39,866 bases of DNA from Desulfobacteraceae bacterium (GTDB lineage Bacteria > Desulfobacterota > Desulfobacteria > Desulfobacterales > JAABSP01): NCBI GenBank assembly GCA_011390065.1, contig JAABTD010000012.1:1-39866 (forward strand), in the 5' to 3' direction. Every line of letters starts with the position of its first letter. Positions within the stretch are counted from its first letter, which is position 1. A program made the translations under genes and the position numbers. Shown here piece by piece: positions 16,022 through 25,513 of the stretch. The notes under the pieces are model-generated. The model ran no database searches. It saw only the letters and a list, made by a program, of their open reading frames with translations, and was not told the origin of the DNA.

Positions 16022-17431
16022 ATGGAGATAAGGGGCAATCATTTTCTGGTGGCGGGTCTCGGAGTTTCCGGCCTCGCCGTGACGCGGTTTCTGACGACCC
16101 GGGGGGGCAGGGTGACGGTGACCGATCGGCGCGGGGAGGACGAGATCGGCGACGCGGTAAGGGAAATCCGGGCAATGGGCGCCGCGACCGCTTTAGGCGG
16201 CCATGATCCCGGCATTTTGGGCAACGCCGGGGCTGTCAGCGGCGTTATCCTCAGCCCCGGCGTTCCCCACACCCTTCCTTTTCTGGCGTCGGCCCGGGAC
16301 CGGGGCATCGAAGTGATGGGTGAAATCGAGCTGGCGGCCCGTTTTATTGAGACCCCTCTGGCGGCGGTGACCGGCACCAACGGAAAGACCACCACCACCG
16401 AATGGATCGGCGAGATGTTGCGTCGTTCCGGCAGAACCGTCTTCGTGGGGGGCAACATCGGCACACCTCTGATCGGTTTCGCCGATGCGGGGCAGCCGGC
16501 TGGAATAGCCGTGGTGGAGTTGAGTTCTTTTCAGCTGGACACCATCCAGCGATTTCGGCCCAACGTGGCGGTGCTGCTCAACATTACCGCGGATCATCTG
16601 GATCGGTATCCCGACATGGCGGCTTACGCAAGATCCAAGGCCCGGATCTTTGAAAACCAACAGGAAGGAGACGCGGCCGTGCTGAATGGAACCGACGCCC
16701 GGACCGCCGCACTGGCCGAGGTTATCCCCGCCGGGGTGGATCGGATGTTTTTCCGGTCCGACGGGAGCGCGGCGGATGCCGGCATTCGGTCAGGGGCGAA
16801 AAATGCGGCGTCCCTGCTCGTGATTCGGCGGCCGGACGGCGAGGAGTTGACATTTGACCTGTCCCGGTCAGGGGCGAAAAATGCGGCGCCCCTGCCCCCG
16901 GGCCGCCACAACCTGGAAAATCTGGCAGCGGCCGCCCTGGCCGCCCTCTGCATGGGGGCCGTTCCTTCCGGCATCCAGGCCGCCATCAATGAATTCAAAG
17001 CGCCTGACCACCGGTTGACGCATGTGGCGACCATCGACGGGGTCCGGTTTTACGACGATTCCAAGGCCACCAACGTGGATGCCGTGGCGCGGGCGCTGGA
17101 CGCCTTTGATGCGCCGATCCTGTTGATCATGGGAGGGCGGACCAAAGGGGGCGGATTCCGAACCTTGGCCGATGCCGTCCGGAAAAAGGTCAAAGGACTC
17201 TTTCTCATGGGGGAGGCCGCGGATGTCTTGAAGGGCGATCTGGGCGACCGGGTTCCCACCCGGATGACGGAATCCATGGACGAGGCGGTTCAAGAGGCGT
17301 TCAGGACGGCCGATCCGGGAGACGTGGTGCTGCTTTCACCGGCCTGCGCCAGCTTCGACATGTACGCCTCCTATGCCCAGCGGGGAGAGGATTTCCGCCG
17401 ATGCGTTATAGAACAAACACCGACCCTTTAA
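16022..17431 (+). CDS. murD: UDP-MurNAc-L-Ala:D-Glu ligase MurD, carrying two in-frame repeat-derived peptides
   Basis: A 469-residue cytoplasmic ligase adding D-glutamate to UDP-MurNAc-L-Ala. The N-terminal nucleotide-binding domain starts FLVAGLGVSGLAVTRFL. The ATP loop TGTNGKTTTT is at 117-126, then ELSSFQLD and NITADHLDRY. The C-terminal domain has FYDDSKATNVDA and LLSPACASFDMY. Oddly, residues 256-264 (RSGAKNAAS) and 282-290 (RSGAKNAAP) are a duplicated peptide, encoded by two nearly identical palindromic DNA copies. They fall between the central domain and GRHNLENL, a variable hairpin region, so the enzyme is probably still functional. Starts 4 bases after the mraY stop. Confidence 0.95.
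   Translation: MEIRGNHFLVAGLGVSGLAVTRFLTTRGGRVTVTDRRGEDEIGDAVREIRAMGAATALGGHDPGILGNAGAVSGVILSPGVPHTLPFLASARDRGIEVMGEIELAARFIETPLAAVTGTNGKTTTTEWIGEMLRRSGRTVFVGGNIGTPLIGFADAGQPAGIAVVELSSFQLDTIQRFRPNVAVLLNITADHLDRYPDMAAYARSKARIFENQQEGDAAVLNGTDARTAALAEVIPAGVDRMFFRSDGSAADAGIRSGAKNAASLLVIRRPDGEELTFDLSRSGAKNAAPLPPGRHNLENLAAAALAALCMGAVPSGIQAAINEFKAPDHRLTHVATIDGVRFYDDSKATNVDAVARALDAFDAPILLIMGGRTKGGGFRTLADAVRKKVKGLFLMGEAADVLKGDLGDRVPTRMTESMDEAVQEAFRTADPGDVVLLSPACASFDMYASYAQRGEDFRRCVIEQTPTL
16787..16817 (+). repeat. Palindromic repeat inside murD, copy 1
   Basis: Thirty-one bases from CGGTCAGGGGCG to CCCTGC, identical to the copy at 16865 except for T instead of C at 16811. The outer bases CAGGGGCG and the downstream CGCCCCTG (one mismatch in this copy) form inverted arms. 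Read in frame it gives RSGAKNAASL. Confidence 0.75.
16865..16895 (+). repeat. Palindromic repeat inside murD, copy 2
   Basis: Second copy, exactly 78 bases (26 codons) after the first and in the same frame, giving RSGAKNAAPL. The arms CAGGGGCG and CGCCCCTG are perfect inverted copies here. The palindrome at 30708-30736 carries the same arm sequence. Confidence 0.78.
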
Positions 17432-18630
17432 TGACAACCCAATACCGGCTGCCGGCGCCCGATGCCACAAACCGGTCCGCGCCCATGGCGATGCTGACCC
17501 GTCACCGAACCGCAACGCCTGATGCCCGGCCCCGGATTTTTTTTTCACGCTTCGATTTTCATCTGCTGCTCCCTGTTCTGCTGCTGGTGGGCATCGGGGT
17601 GGTCATGGTCTACAGCGCCAGTTCGGCCCTGGCGTTAAAAAAATTCGGCGCCGACACCTACTTTCTGAAAAAACAGGCGGCTTTCGCCATGGTCGGGATT
17701 CTGCTGCTGCTGGCCGCCTATCGCGTCCCCATCAAGACCCTGCGCCATCTCACTTATCCTCTGGTGGCCCTGGCCTTCGCCCTTCTTTTCGCGGTCCACA
17801 TCCCGGCCTTCGGCATTTCGGCCGGCGGCGCCACGCGATGGCTCCACCTGGGAAGGTTTTCGTTTCAGCCCGCCGAGTTCGCGCGGTTCGCTCTGGTGCT
17901 TTACCTGGCCTATTCCCTGAGCCGCAAGCAGGAGCAGCTGAATGATTTTTACATCGGATTTCTCCCTCATGTCCTGATCCTCGGCCTTTTTTCATTTCTG
18001 ATTCTGCTCCAGCCCGATTTCGGAACCGTGGTGATCCTGGGCGCGATCACCTGGATCATGATGTTCATGGGCGGGGTGCCCTTGAAGCATCTGGGAACGT
18101 CGCTGCTTTTTCTCTTTCCCGCCGTTTATGTCTTCCTGGTGGTGGAATCCTACCGCATCGAGCGGATCATCAGCTTTTTCGACCCGTGGCAGTACGCCTC
18201 AGACGGCGGCTATCAGATTATCCATTCTCTCATGGCTTTCGGTTCCGGCGGGGTGTGGGGCAAGGGGCTGGGGCAGGGCTATCAGAAACTGTTCTATCTT
18301 CCCGAGCCGCACACCGACTTCATCTTCTCGGTCATCGGCGAGGAATTGGGGTTGCTGGGGGTGATCTTCATCCTTTTTCTTTACGGGGCCATTATCTACA
18401 AAGGGATTCGGATCGCCCTGAATGCCCCGGACATGTTCGCTTCTCTGCTGGCGGGCGGCATCACCTTCGCCCTCGCCCTGCAGGTCTGCGTCAATACCTG
18501 TGTGACTCTGGCCCTGTTGCCGACCAAAGGGCTCACCCTCCCATTTCTCAGTTACGGCGGCACCTCCCTTCTGCTCAACATGATCGCCGTGGGCGTGCTC
18601 ATGAAGATCGGGGCGACCGAGATAGAATGA
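17431..18630 (+). CDS. ftsW: Septal peptidoglycan glycosyltransferase FtsW (SEDS family)
   Basis: A 399-residue polytopic SEDS protein that polymerises lipid II at the septum with FtsI. The start at 17431 overlaps the murD stop (TAATG); earlier (17401) or later (17485) ATG codons in frame are possible because the conserved part begins only at FDFHLLLPVLLLVGIGVVMVYSAS. About ten helices follow. Conserved SEDS features are the GGATRWLHLG and FQPAEFARFALVLYLAY region, QPDFGT, the large periplasmic loop with YQ and SLMAFGSGGVWGKGLGQG, LPEPHTDFIFSVIGEELG, and the C-terminal PTKGLTLPFLSYGGTSL. Confidence 0.95.
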   Translation: MTTQYRLPAPDATNRSAPMAMLTRHRTATPDARPRIFFSRFDFHLLLPVLLLVGIGVVMVYSASSALALKKFGADTYFLKKQAAFAMVGILLLLAAYRVPIKTLRHLTYPLVALAFALLFAVHIPAFGISAGGATRWLHLGRFSFQPAEFARFALVLYLAYSLSRKQEQLNDFYIGFLPHVLILGLFSFLILLQPDFGTVVILGAITWIMMFMGGVPLKHLGTSLLFLFPAVYVFLVVESYRIERIISFFDPWQYASDGGYQIIHSLMAFGSGGVWGKGLGQGYQKLFYLPEPHTDFIFSVIGEELGLLGVIFILFLYGAIIYKGIRIALNAPDMFASLLAGGITFALALQVCVNTCVTLALLPTKGLTLPFLSYGGTSLLLNMIAVGVLMKIGATEIE

Positions 18631-19745
18631 TGGGCGAGGGGCCGCTTCGAATACTCGTTGCCGGCGGCGGCACGGGAGGTCACCTGTTCCCCGGCATCGC
18701 CCTTGCCAAGGCCTTGACGGCGATGGATCCGCGAAACCAGGTCCGTTTTGTCGGAACGAGGAAACCTTTTGAACGGGCGGCCCTGGCTGCCGCAGGTTTC
18801 GAAGGCGCCGCCATCGATGTGGAAGGGCTCAAGCGACGGGGTCTCCGAAATCAGGTCCGGGCCGCGGCCAAGCTGTTGCCGGCCCTGGCCGCATCTCTTG
18901 GCATTCTTCGGGCGTTCCGGCCCCATCTGGTCATCGGGGTAGGGGGGTACTCGGCAGGGCCTGTCGCCATGGCGGCCCGGTTGTTGTCCATCCCGGTAGT
19001 CCTCCATGAACAGAACATGCTGCCGGGCATTACCAACCGGCTTCTGGCCCCTCTGGCGGAGCGGATCTACGTCTCTTTCGAAGACACGAGGTTCCCGAAG
19101 AAATATGCCGATCGGGCCCGGCCTTTTGGAAACCCGGTGCGGGCTGAAATTTTAGATAGAGGCCGGCGGGGGGACGGCAAGGGTCAGAGGACGGAAAGCG
19201 GACCCACTTTCACTCTGGCGGCGCTGGGCGGCAGCCAGGGGGCTCATGCCGTCAATAGGATCATGATCGACGCCGTGGGACTTCTGAAAGATCGGGAACG
19301 GATTCACCTCATTCATCAGACGGGGCCGAACGAAGTGGCATCCGTTGCCCGGGCCTATAAGGCCATGGGCGTTTCGGCCGATGTCAGGGGGTTTTTCAGA
19401 GACATGGCCCCGATCTATGCCGCCGCGGATCTCATCATCTGCCGGGCCGGGGCCACTACGATAGCGGAGGTCACCGCCCTTGGAAAGCCGGCCATCTTCA
19501 TTCCCTTTCCTTTTGCAGCCGACGACCATCAGATGCTGAACGCCCGCGGGCCGGCGGATGCAGGGGCGGCCGAATTGATTTCTCAAAAGGCGGCGACCGG
19601 CCGTTTTATTGCGGACCGGATCGCTTTCTATGCAAACCACCCCGATGCGCTCCGCCGAATGGCCGACTGTTCGCGCCGGTTCGGCAAGCCGGACGCCGCC
19701 CGGCAAATCGTTTCGGATCTTTATCGACTGTTGCGGCAATCTTGA
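18627..19745 (+). CDS. murG: UDP-GlcNAc:lipid I N-acetylglucosaminyltransferase MurG
   Basis: A 372-residue peripheral membrane GT-B glycosyltransferase that converts lipid I to lipid II on the inner face of the cytoplasmic membrane. The N-terminal glycine-rich loop LVAGGGTGGHLFPGIALA and the second GVGGYSAGPVAMAA loop bind the acceptor. The nucleotide-sugar site is AALGGSQGAHAVN and ICRAGATTIAEVTALGKPAI...FPFAADDHQ. The ATG at 18627 overlaps the ftsW stop by 4 bases; a second ATG directly follows at 18630. The frame is also open into ftsW, but that part lies inside the ftsW gene. Confidence 0.95.
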   Translation: MMGEGPLRILVAGGGTGGHLFPGIALAKALTAMDPRNQVRFVGTRKPFERAALAAAGFEGAAIDVEGLKRRGLRNQVRAAAKLLPALAASLGILRAFRPHLVIGVGGYSAGPVAMAARLLSIPVVLHEQNMLPGITNRLLAPLAERIYVSFEDTRFPKKYADRARPFGNPVRAEILDRGRRGDGKGQRTESGPTFTLAALGGSQGAHAVNRIMIDAVGLLKDRERIHLIHQTGPNEVASVARAYKAMGVSADVRGFFRDMAPIYAAADLIICRAGATTIAEVTALGKPAIFIPFPFAADDHQMLNARGPADAGAAELISQKAATGRFIADRIAFYANHPDALRRMADCSRRFGKPDAARQIVSDLYRLLRQS

Positions 19746-19754
19746 GACGCATCC

Positions 19755-21134
19755 ATGTACCGGAAAAAATATCGCATCCATTTTGTGGGCATCGGCGGCA
19801 TCGGCATGAGCGGCATCGCCGAACTTCTGCTCAACCTGGGATACCGGGTCTCCGGTTCCGACCTGAAAAGATCGGAGATCACCGATCGCCTCGGTGAACT
19901 GGGCGGGAACATCTTCACGGGCCATGCGGCGGAACAGATCCAGGGCGCCGACGTGGTGGTCACCTCCTCGGCGGTGGGACCGGAGAATCCGGAGGTGGCC
20001 GCAGCCCATTCCAGCGGCATTCCCGTCATTCCCCGTGCCGAGATGCTGGCCGAGCTGATGCGGCTCAAGTACAGCGTGGCCGTAGCCGGGGCCCATGGGA
20101 AAACCACCACCACCTCCCTGGTTTCGGCGGTGCTGGCAGCCGGAGGGTTGGATCCCACGGTGGTCATCGGAGGAAAGCTCAAAAACCTCGGAACCAACGC
20201 ATTGCTGGGCGGAGGGGACTTCATCGTTGCCGAGGCCGACGAAAGCGACGGTTCTTTCCTCAAATTTTCTCCCACCATCGCGGTGGTGACCAACATCGAC
20301 CGGGAGCACCTGGATCATTACGCCGACCTGGATGAAATCAAAGCCGCCTTTCTCACCTTCCTCGACCGGGTTCCTTTTTACGGTCTGGCAGTGGTGTGTC
20401 TGGACAACGAGTCGATTCAGGAACTGATTCCCCGGATCCAGAAGCGGTTCACCACCTACGGCATGACCTCCCAGGCCGATTTCCAGGCTCGGGACGTCCG
20501 GTTTTCCGGGCTGTCCAGCCATTTCACCGTATCCCACAACGGGGAATCGCTGGGGGAAATCGCCCTGAGCCTGCCGGGTCTCCACAACGTCTCCAACGCC
20601 ATGGCCGCCATCGCCGTGGGCATGGAGCTGGACATTCCCTTTGATATTATTCGATCAGCCCTGGAGACCATCGACGGCGTCCAACGGCGGTTGGAGGTCA
20701 AGGGGGAAAAAGACGGCGTGATCGTGGTGGACGATTACGGCCATCATCCCACGGAGATCAAAACCACCCTTCAGGCGGCCCGGTCGAGCTGGCCGGATCG
20801 ACGGTTGATGGTGGTTTTCCAGCCCCATCGGTACAGCAGGACCCAAGCGCTCTTCGATGACTTCACCCGGGCCTTCTATCAGTCGGATTCTCTGGTGCTG
20901 CTTCCGATCTATTCGGCGGGAGAAAGCCCCTTGGTCGATTGTCCCAGCAGTCAGGACCTGTGCGACGGCATCAACGCCCACGGGCATCGGGATGTGACCT
21001 GCACCGACGATTTGCAGGGCGCCGTCGCCCATCTGAAAGCCGTCCTGGCGGCCGGCGACAACAACCATAGCGTGCTGTTGACCCTGGGGGCGGGGGATGT
21101 TTATAAAATCGGGGAGGCCTTCCTTGAGGATTGA
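19755..21134 (+). CDS. murC: UDP-N-acetylmuramate:L-alanine ligase MurC
   Basis: A 459-residue cytoplasmic ligase that adds the first amino acid of the stem peptide. The N-terminus [29 protein letters not shown] is the typical UDP-binding Rossmann start. The ATP loop is GAHGKTTTT, followed by [20 protein letters not shown], and the C-terminal [11 protein letters not shown] and FQPHRYSRT motifs. It begins 9 bases after murG, and its end overlaps the start of murB. Confidence 0.95.
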   Translation: MYRKKYRIHFVGIGGIGMSGIAELLLNLGYRVSGSDLKRSEITDRLGELGGNIFTGHAAEQIQGADVVVTSSAVGPENPEVAAAHSSGIPVIPRAEMLAELMRLKYSVAVAGAHGKTTTTSLVSAVLAAGGLDPTVVIGGKLKNLGTNALLGGGDFIVAEADESDGSFLKFSPTIAVVTNIDREHLDHYADLDEIKAAFLTFLDRVPFYGLAVVCLDNESIQELIPRIQKRFTTYGMTSQADFQARDVRFSGLSSHFTVSHNGESLGEIALSLPGLHNVSNAMAAIAVGMELDIPFDIIRSALETIDGVQRRLEVKGEKDGVIVVDDYGHHPTEIKTTLQAARSSWPDRRLMVVFQPHRYSRTQALFDDFTRAFYQSDSLVLLPIYSAGESPLVDCPSSQDLCDGINAHGHRDVTCTDDLQGAVAHLKAVLAAGDNNHSVLLTLGAGDVYKIGEAFLED

Positions 21135-22071
21135 CGACGACGATCGAAAATGGCTGGTCGATCTTCTGGGTGAGTCGATCCATTTCGATGCGCCCATGGC
21201 CCGTCATACGAGGTTCCGGGTCGGCGGACCGGCCATGGCGTTTGCGCGTCCCTGCGATCTTGCGGCGCTGAAACGACTGACGGCGGGTCTCTGGGACCGG
21301 CGTCTTCCCTATAGGATTGTAGGGGAGGGCGCCAATTTGCTGGTGAGGGACAAAGGTCTCCGGAAAATCGTAATTGTTTTGACAAACGGTTTGAATGCCA
21401 TTAGATATAGCCATGAAACAACCGACCGACCCAACGCCGTCGCGATTGAGGCAATGGCCGGGGCGCGTCTTCCCGCGCTGTGCCGGTATGCCCGGAAAGA
21501 TGGCCTTTCCGGCCTGGAAATGCTTCTGGGAATCCCCGGAACCGTGGGGGGAGCGGTGAGGATGAACGCCGGCACAGCGCTGGGAGAAGTGGGAGACGCA
21601 CTCCGCTCGGCCACCTTTCTCCTGCCGGACGGCCGGATGGAGACGCCGTCCCGAGCTGAGCTGGATTTCCGGTACAGGAGCCTCCGGGGGAAAGAGGGGG
21701 CCATCGTTCTGGGCGCGGTATTCGGTCTCCAGAGAAACGGCGCTTCCCCCGATCAGTTGAAAGCCCGGGAACAGGAGATTCTGGCGGCGCGGCGCAAGAG
21801 CCAGCCCCATCCCGCAGACGGCCACAGCGCGGGTTGTTTTTTCAAAAACCCTCCGGACGGGCCGCCGGCCGGCGCTTTGATCGACCGGGCCGGACTGAAG
21901 GGCATTCGGATCGGGGGGGCCATGGTATCGCCGCGCCATGCCAATTTCATTATCAACACGGGACGCGCCGCAGCATCGGATATTCTGGCCCTGAAGGAGC
22001 GGATACAGGAAACCGTCTCCAGGCGGTTCGGCATATGGTTGTCTCCGGAGGTGGAGATTGTCGGAGAATAA
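21124..22071 (+). CDS. murB: UDP-N-acetylenolpyruvoylglucosamine reductase MurB
   Basis: A 315-residue FAD enzyme that reduces the enolpyruvyl group to make UDP-MurNAc. I chose the TTG at 21124, overlapping the murC stop, because GGGGAGG sits at the ideal distance; the ATG at 21097 would add nine residues and has no good ribosome site. FAD-binding features are [25 protein letters not shown] and [24 protein letters not shown]. The C-terminal domain has [23 protein letters not shown] and ANFIINTG. Overall it resembles the shorter, type II MurB proteins. Confidence 0.93.
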   Translation: MRIDDDDRKWLVDLLGESIHFDAPMARHTRFRVGGPAMAFARPCDLAALKRLTAGLWDRRLPYRIVGEGANLLVRDKGLRKIVIVLTNGLNAIRYSHETTDRPNAVAIEAMAGARLPALCRYARKDGLSGLEMLLGIPGTVGGAVRMNAGTALGEVGDALRSATFLLPDGRMETPSRAELDFRYRSLRGKEGAIVLGAVFGLQRNGASPDQLKAREQEILAARRKSQPHPADGHSAGCFFKNPPDGPPAGALIDRAGLKGIRIGGAMVSPRHANFIINTGRAAASDILALKERIQETVSRRFGIWLSPEVEIVGE

Positions 22072-22993
22072 CGGCTCACGATCCAAGGGAAAAGGGGGGC
22101 TCAACATTTGGCGCCCCGGCGGCCGCGCCAACAGGCGGGACCGCCGCAACGGCTTGTTCGAGAAGGTCCGACCGGCCGCCCTGATGCCGGCCGTTCAAAT
22201 CATCTGTGGTCTGGCAATGATCGCCGCCATGAGCGTGGGGCTCATTCTGACCCATGATTTTCTGACCCAGTGCGATTATTTCAAGGCCGACGTTCTTTCC
22301 GTGGAAGGCTGTCGCCAATTAGAAAGGGAAACAGTGCTGCAACAGGCCCGGGTCGCTCCGGGGGTGAACCTGCTGTCGGTCAACCTGACCCTTGCGCGGA
22401 AGCGGCTGCTGGCGCATCCGTGGATCGCCGACGCCCAGGTGAGCCGGGAACTGCCGTCCGGGCTCCATATCCGCATTCAGGAGCATGCCCCCCTGGCGAT
22501 CCTCGATATGGGCCGTCGATTCATCATTAACCTCGATGGCGCCGTCTTCAAGGAATATGATCCATCCGACAGGCTGGACGTCCCCGTTGTTCAGGGACTC
22601 GAATTCATGGACATTCCACTGCCGGAACGGACTGGAAGCGCACCATTCCGAGCCGTCATGACGGTGCTTGGGATGGGGCGTCAATCGTCCGGTACGCTGC
22701 CCAACCGGGTCGTTCGGTCTATTCGAGTGGACCGGGAAATGGGATTGACCCTCCACTTGCCCGATCATGCGCCCGGACCTTTTACAACCGTCCAACTCGG
22801 GTACGACGACCGCGCCAACGGGCGCGGCTATGCCGTCAAGTATGAACGGTTCCAGGAGATTATCGATTTTCTCGAGCGGGAAGGGTCGTTTCTCCGCGTG
22901 GACGCCATCGATCTCAAGGATCTGGACCGAATCGTGATCAATCCCGCCGCAGGGAACATTGAATCGCTCTCCGAAGACCAGAAGGAGGTTTAG
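22058..22993 (+). CDS. ftsQ: Cell division protein FtsQ
   Basis: A 311-residue bitopic membrane protein starting with TTG at 22058, overlapping the murB stop by 14 bases and preceded by a GGAGGTGG site. A basic cytoplasmic tail (1-43) precedes one membrane helix (about 44-66). A periplasmic POTRA domain follows (FKADVLSVEGCRQLERETVL... NLLSVNLTLARKRLLAHPWI), then the FtsQ domain with LHIRIQEHAPLAIL. FtsQ scaffolds FtsB and FtsL at the septum. Sequence similarity is modest, as usual for FtsQ, but topology and position make the call secure. Confidence 0.92.
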   Translation: MSENNGSRSKGKGGLNIWRPGGRANRRDRRNGLFEKVRPAALMPAVQIICGLAMIAAMSVGLILTHDFLTQCDYFKADVLSVEGCRQLERETVLQQARVAPGVNLLSVNLTLARKRLLAHPWIADAQVSRELPSGLHIRIQEHAPLAILDMGRRFIINLDGAVFKEYDPSDRLDVPVVQGLEFMDIPLPERTGSAPFRAVMTVLGMGRQSSGTLPNRVVRSIRVDREMGLTLHLPDHAPGPFTTVQLGYDDRANGRGYAVKYERFQEIIDFLEREGSFLRVDAIDLKDLDRIVINPAAGNIESLSEDQKEV

Positions 22994-22994
22994 A

Positions 22995-24221
22995 GTGCAT
23001 GGACAGGAAGAAATCATTGTCGGGCTGGACATCGGCACGACAAAGATCTGCGCGGTAGTCGGCGAACTCTCCGGAAACGACATCAACATCATCGGGATCG
23101 GAACCCATCCCTCCATCGGACTTCGCAAGGGCGTAGTGGTCAATATCGAATCCACCGTACAATCGATCAAAAAGGCGATCGAAGACGCCGAACTGATGGC
23201 CGGCTGTGAAATATCATCGGTCTACGCCGGCATCGCCGGCGGCCATATCACCGGTTTCAACAGCAGGGGGATTATTGCCATCAAGGGCAAGGAGATCGCC
23301 CAGCATGACGTGGATCGGGTCATCGATGCGGCCCGGGCCGTGGCCATTCCCATGGACCGGGAAGTCATTCATGTCCTGCCCCAGGAGTTCATCGTCGACG
23401 ATCAGGCGGGCATTCTTGACCCGGTGGGCATGGCGGCGGTCCGATTGGAAGCCAAGGTCCACATCGTCACCGGCGCCGTGACCTCGGCTCACAACATCGT
23501 CAAATGCGCCAACCGGGCGGGCCTGGATGTCTGCGACATCGTGCTGGAGTCTCTGGCTTCGGGTGAAGCGGTTCTGGCCGACGAAGAAAAAGAACTCGGG
23601 GCCGCGCTTATCGATCTGGGCGGGGGCACCACCGATCTGGCCATTTTCTCCAACAAAAACATCAAGCACACCTTTGTCCTGGCTTTAGGCGGCAACAACT
23701 TGACCAACGACATCGCCGTCGGCCTGAGAGCCCCCCTGGCGGAAGCCGAGAACATCAAAAAAACCTTCGGCACCTGTATTTCCGACAATATCGGCAGCGA
23801 CGAGATGATCGAGGTGCCGGGCATGGGCGGCCGGAAACCGCGGAAACTGTCCCGGCAGATCCTGGGGGAGATCCTTGAACCCCGGATGGAGGAGATTTTC
23901 ACCTTGGTCCAGCGGGAAATCTACCGGGCCGGCATGGAAAACGTGATGGCGTCCGGACTGGTGCTCACCGGCGGGTCGGCCCTTCTGGACGGGGTGACGG
24001 ATGTGGCGGAATCCATTTTTAATCTTCCCACCCGACAGGGAAAGCCCAGGGGCATCGGCGGCCTGGTGGACGTGGTCAACAACCCCATGTACGCCACCGG
24101 GGTCGGACTGGTCATGTACGGCGCGCGGAATCAGAGCGCCAACAAATTTCGCATTCGGGACGCTAATATCTTCAACCGGGTCATGACCCGGATGAAGCGA
24201 TGGTTCAAAGAGATAATATAA
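22995..24221 (+). CDS. ftsA: Cell division protein FtsA
   Basis: A 408-residue actin-like ATPase that tethers FtsZ to the membrane and recruits late division proteins. I chose GTG 22995 because AAGGAGG (22982-22988) is correctly spaced and the protein then starts just before EEIIVGLDIGTTKICAVVGE; an ATG at 22959 would lie inside ftsQ. Visible motifs are the phosphate-1 loop GLDIGTTK, the SHS2-type 1C domain (about 80-160), the phosphate-2 loop ALIDLGGGTTDLAIF and the adenosine motif GLVLTGGSALLDG. The C-terminus FNRVMTRMKRWFKEII is the amphipathic membrane-targeting helix. Confidence 0.95.
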   Translation: MHGQEEIIVGLDIGTTKICAVVGELSGNDINIIGIGTHPSIGLRKGVVVNIESTVQSIKKAIEDAELMAGCEISSVYAGIAGGHITGFNSRGIIAIKGKEIAQHDVDRVIDAARAVAIPMDREVIHVLPQEFIVDDQAGILDPVGMAAVRLEAKVHIVTGAVTSAHNIVKCANRAGLDVCDIVLESLASGEAVLADEEKELGAALIDLGGGTTDLAIFSNKNIKHTFVLALGGNNLTNDIAVGLRAPLAEAENIKKTFGTCISDNIGSDEMIEVPGMGGRKPRKLSRQILGEILEPRMEEIFTLVQREIYRAGMENVMASGLVLTGGSALLDGVTDVAESIFNLPTRQGKPRGIGGLVDVVNNPMYATGVGLVMYGARNQSANKFRIRDANIFNRVMTRMKRWFKEII

Positions 24222-24222
24222 T

Positions 24223-24251
24223 TTGACCCATGGGCAAAAATCGGGTAGGCT
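24223..24251 (+). promoter_or_regulatory. Possible ftsZ-proximal promoter
   Basis: TTGACC (24223-24228), a 17-base spacer and TAGGCT (24246-24251) in the 83-base ftsA-ftsZ gap. The -10 is a poor match, so this is tentative. Extra ftsZ promoters at this position are common in other bacteria. Confidence 0.3.
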
Positions 24252-24304
24252 GTCGGCATCTGAAATCCGTATAAGGCCAGCCATTTTTCAGGAGGTAGGG
24301 TAAG

Positions 24305-25513
24305 ATGTTTAGCTATCCAGACAACGACGGAAAATCCGCAAAGATAAAAGTAATCGGCATCGGCGGCGCCGGCGGAAACGCCATCAACAACATGATCGAT
24401 TCCAATCTCCAAGGCGTCAATTTCATTGTGGCCAACACTGATGCCCAGGCGCTGGGCATTTCCAAGGCGCCCCAGAAGATACAGATCGGCGACAAGCTCA
24501 CCGAAGGGCTCGGGGCCGGGGCCAATCCCCAGATCGGACGGGAGGCGGCCAAAGAAAGCGCCGAGGCGATCCGCAACGCTCTGAAAGACGCCCACATGGT
24601 TTTCATCACCGCGGGCTTCGGCGGCGGCACCGGCACCGGCGCGGCGCCGGTCATTGCGGAGATCAGCAAGGAACTCGGCTCCCTGACCGTGGCGGTGGTG
24701 ACCAAGCCCTTTTCTTTCGAAGGCCGCAAGCGCTTCCGGCAGGCCGAGGACGGCATCGAGGAACTCAAGGAACTTGCCGACACCGTCATCACCATTCCCA
24801 ACGACCGGCTCCGGGGGCTGGCCTCCAAAAACGCCACCATGATCGACATGTTCCGCAAGGCCGACGAGATCCTGCTCCACTCGGTCAGAGGGATCACCGA
24901 CCTGATTCTCATGCCCGGTCTGGTCAACCTCGATTTCGCGGACATCAAGACCACCATGCTCAAGGCGGGCATGGCCATCATGGGCATCGGCGTGGCCCAC
25001 GGCGAAAACAGGGCCGTGGAAGCAGCCGAAAGGGCCATCTCCCATCCCCTCCTGGAGGATCTTTCCATTGCCGGCGCCACCGGCGTGCTGATGAACATCA
25101 CCTCTTCCAGCGATCTCACCATGGAGGAGATGACCGAGGCCTCCGAACGGATTTACAGCGAAGTGGGCGGCGAAGCCGAAATCATCTGGGGCGCGGTCAT
25201 TGACGACAACCTGGGAGACGAGATGCGGGTGACCGTCATCGCCACCGGCATCGGCGGCAGCCCGGAATCGGCCCTTCCGGAGCGGCGCACGCCGACTTCG
25301 AAATTCCAGCGGAAATCCCGGGAGACCCGGCTGGAAACGCACCCCGAAGATTACGATGCCCCCACCTTTCTCCGGAAGAAAAAAAAGGAAAAAGAAGCGT
25401 CAACCCAAGACCCCGCCGAGGCCATCGACAAGCCTTACCGCGGCCCCAAAGGGATGGAAATCGACAACGAGGACCTGGACATCCCGACTTTTTTAAGGAG
25501 AAAAGCCGACTAG
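24305..25513 (+). CDS. ftsZ: Cell division GTPase FtsZ with two C-terminal conserved peptides
   Basis: A 402-residue tubulin-like GTPase that forms the division ring. A strong GGAGG site precedes ATG 24305. The core shows VIGIGGAGGNAINNM, ANTDAQAL, the tubulin signature GGGTGTG (106-112), and the T7-loop region LDFADIKTTM. The core ends near residue 320 and is followed by a charged linker. The normal C-terminal peptide that binds FtsA is at the very end (LDIPTFLRRKAD). A second, very similar copy, YDAPTFLRKKKK, lies at 350-361 inside the linker, which is unusual. Confidence 0.96.
   Translation: MFSYPDNDGKSAKIKVIGIGGAGGNAINNMIDSNLQGVNFIVANTDAQALGISKAPQKIQIGDKLTEGLGAGANPQIGREAAKESAEAIRNALKDAHMVFITAGFGGGTGTGAAPVIAEISKELGSLTVAVVTKPFSFEGRKRFRQAEDGIEELKELADTVITIPNDRLRGLASKNATMIDMFRKADEILLHSVRGITDLILMPGLVNLDFADIKTTMLKAGMAIMGIGVAHGENRAVEAAERAISHPLLEDLSIAGATGVLMNITSSSDLTMEEMTEASERIYSEVGGEAEIIWGAVIDDNLGDEMRVTVIATGIGGSPESALPERRTPTSKFQRKSRETRLETHPEDYDAPTFLRKKKKEKEASTQDPAEAIDKPYRGPKGMEIDNEDLDIPTFLRRKAD

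Noticed and set aside
19152-20585. 477-codon minus-strand frame over murG and murC
   Set aside because: Antisense to two essential enzymes with clear motifs.
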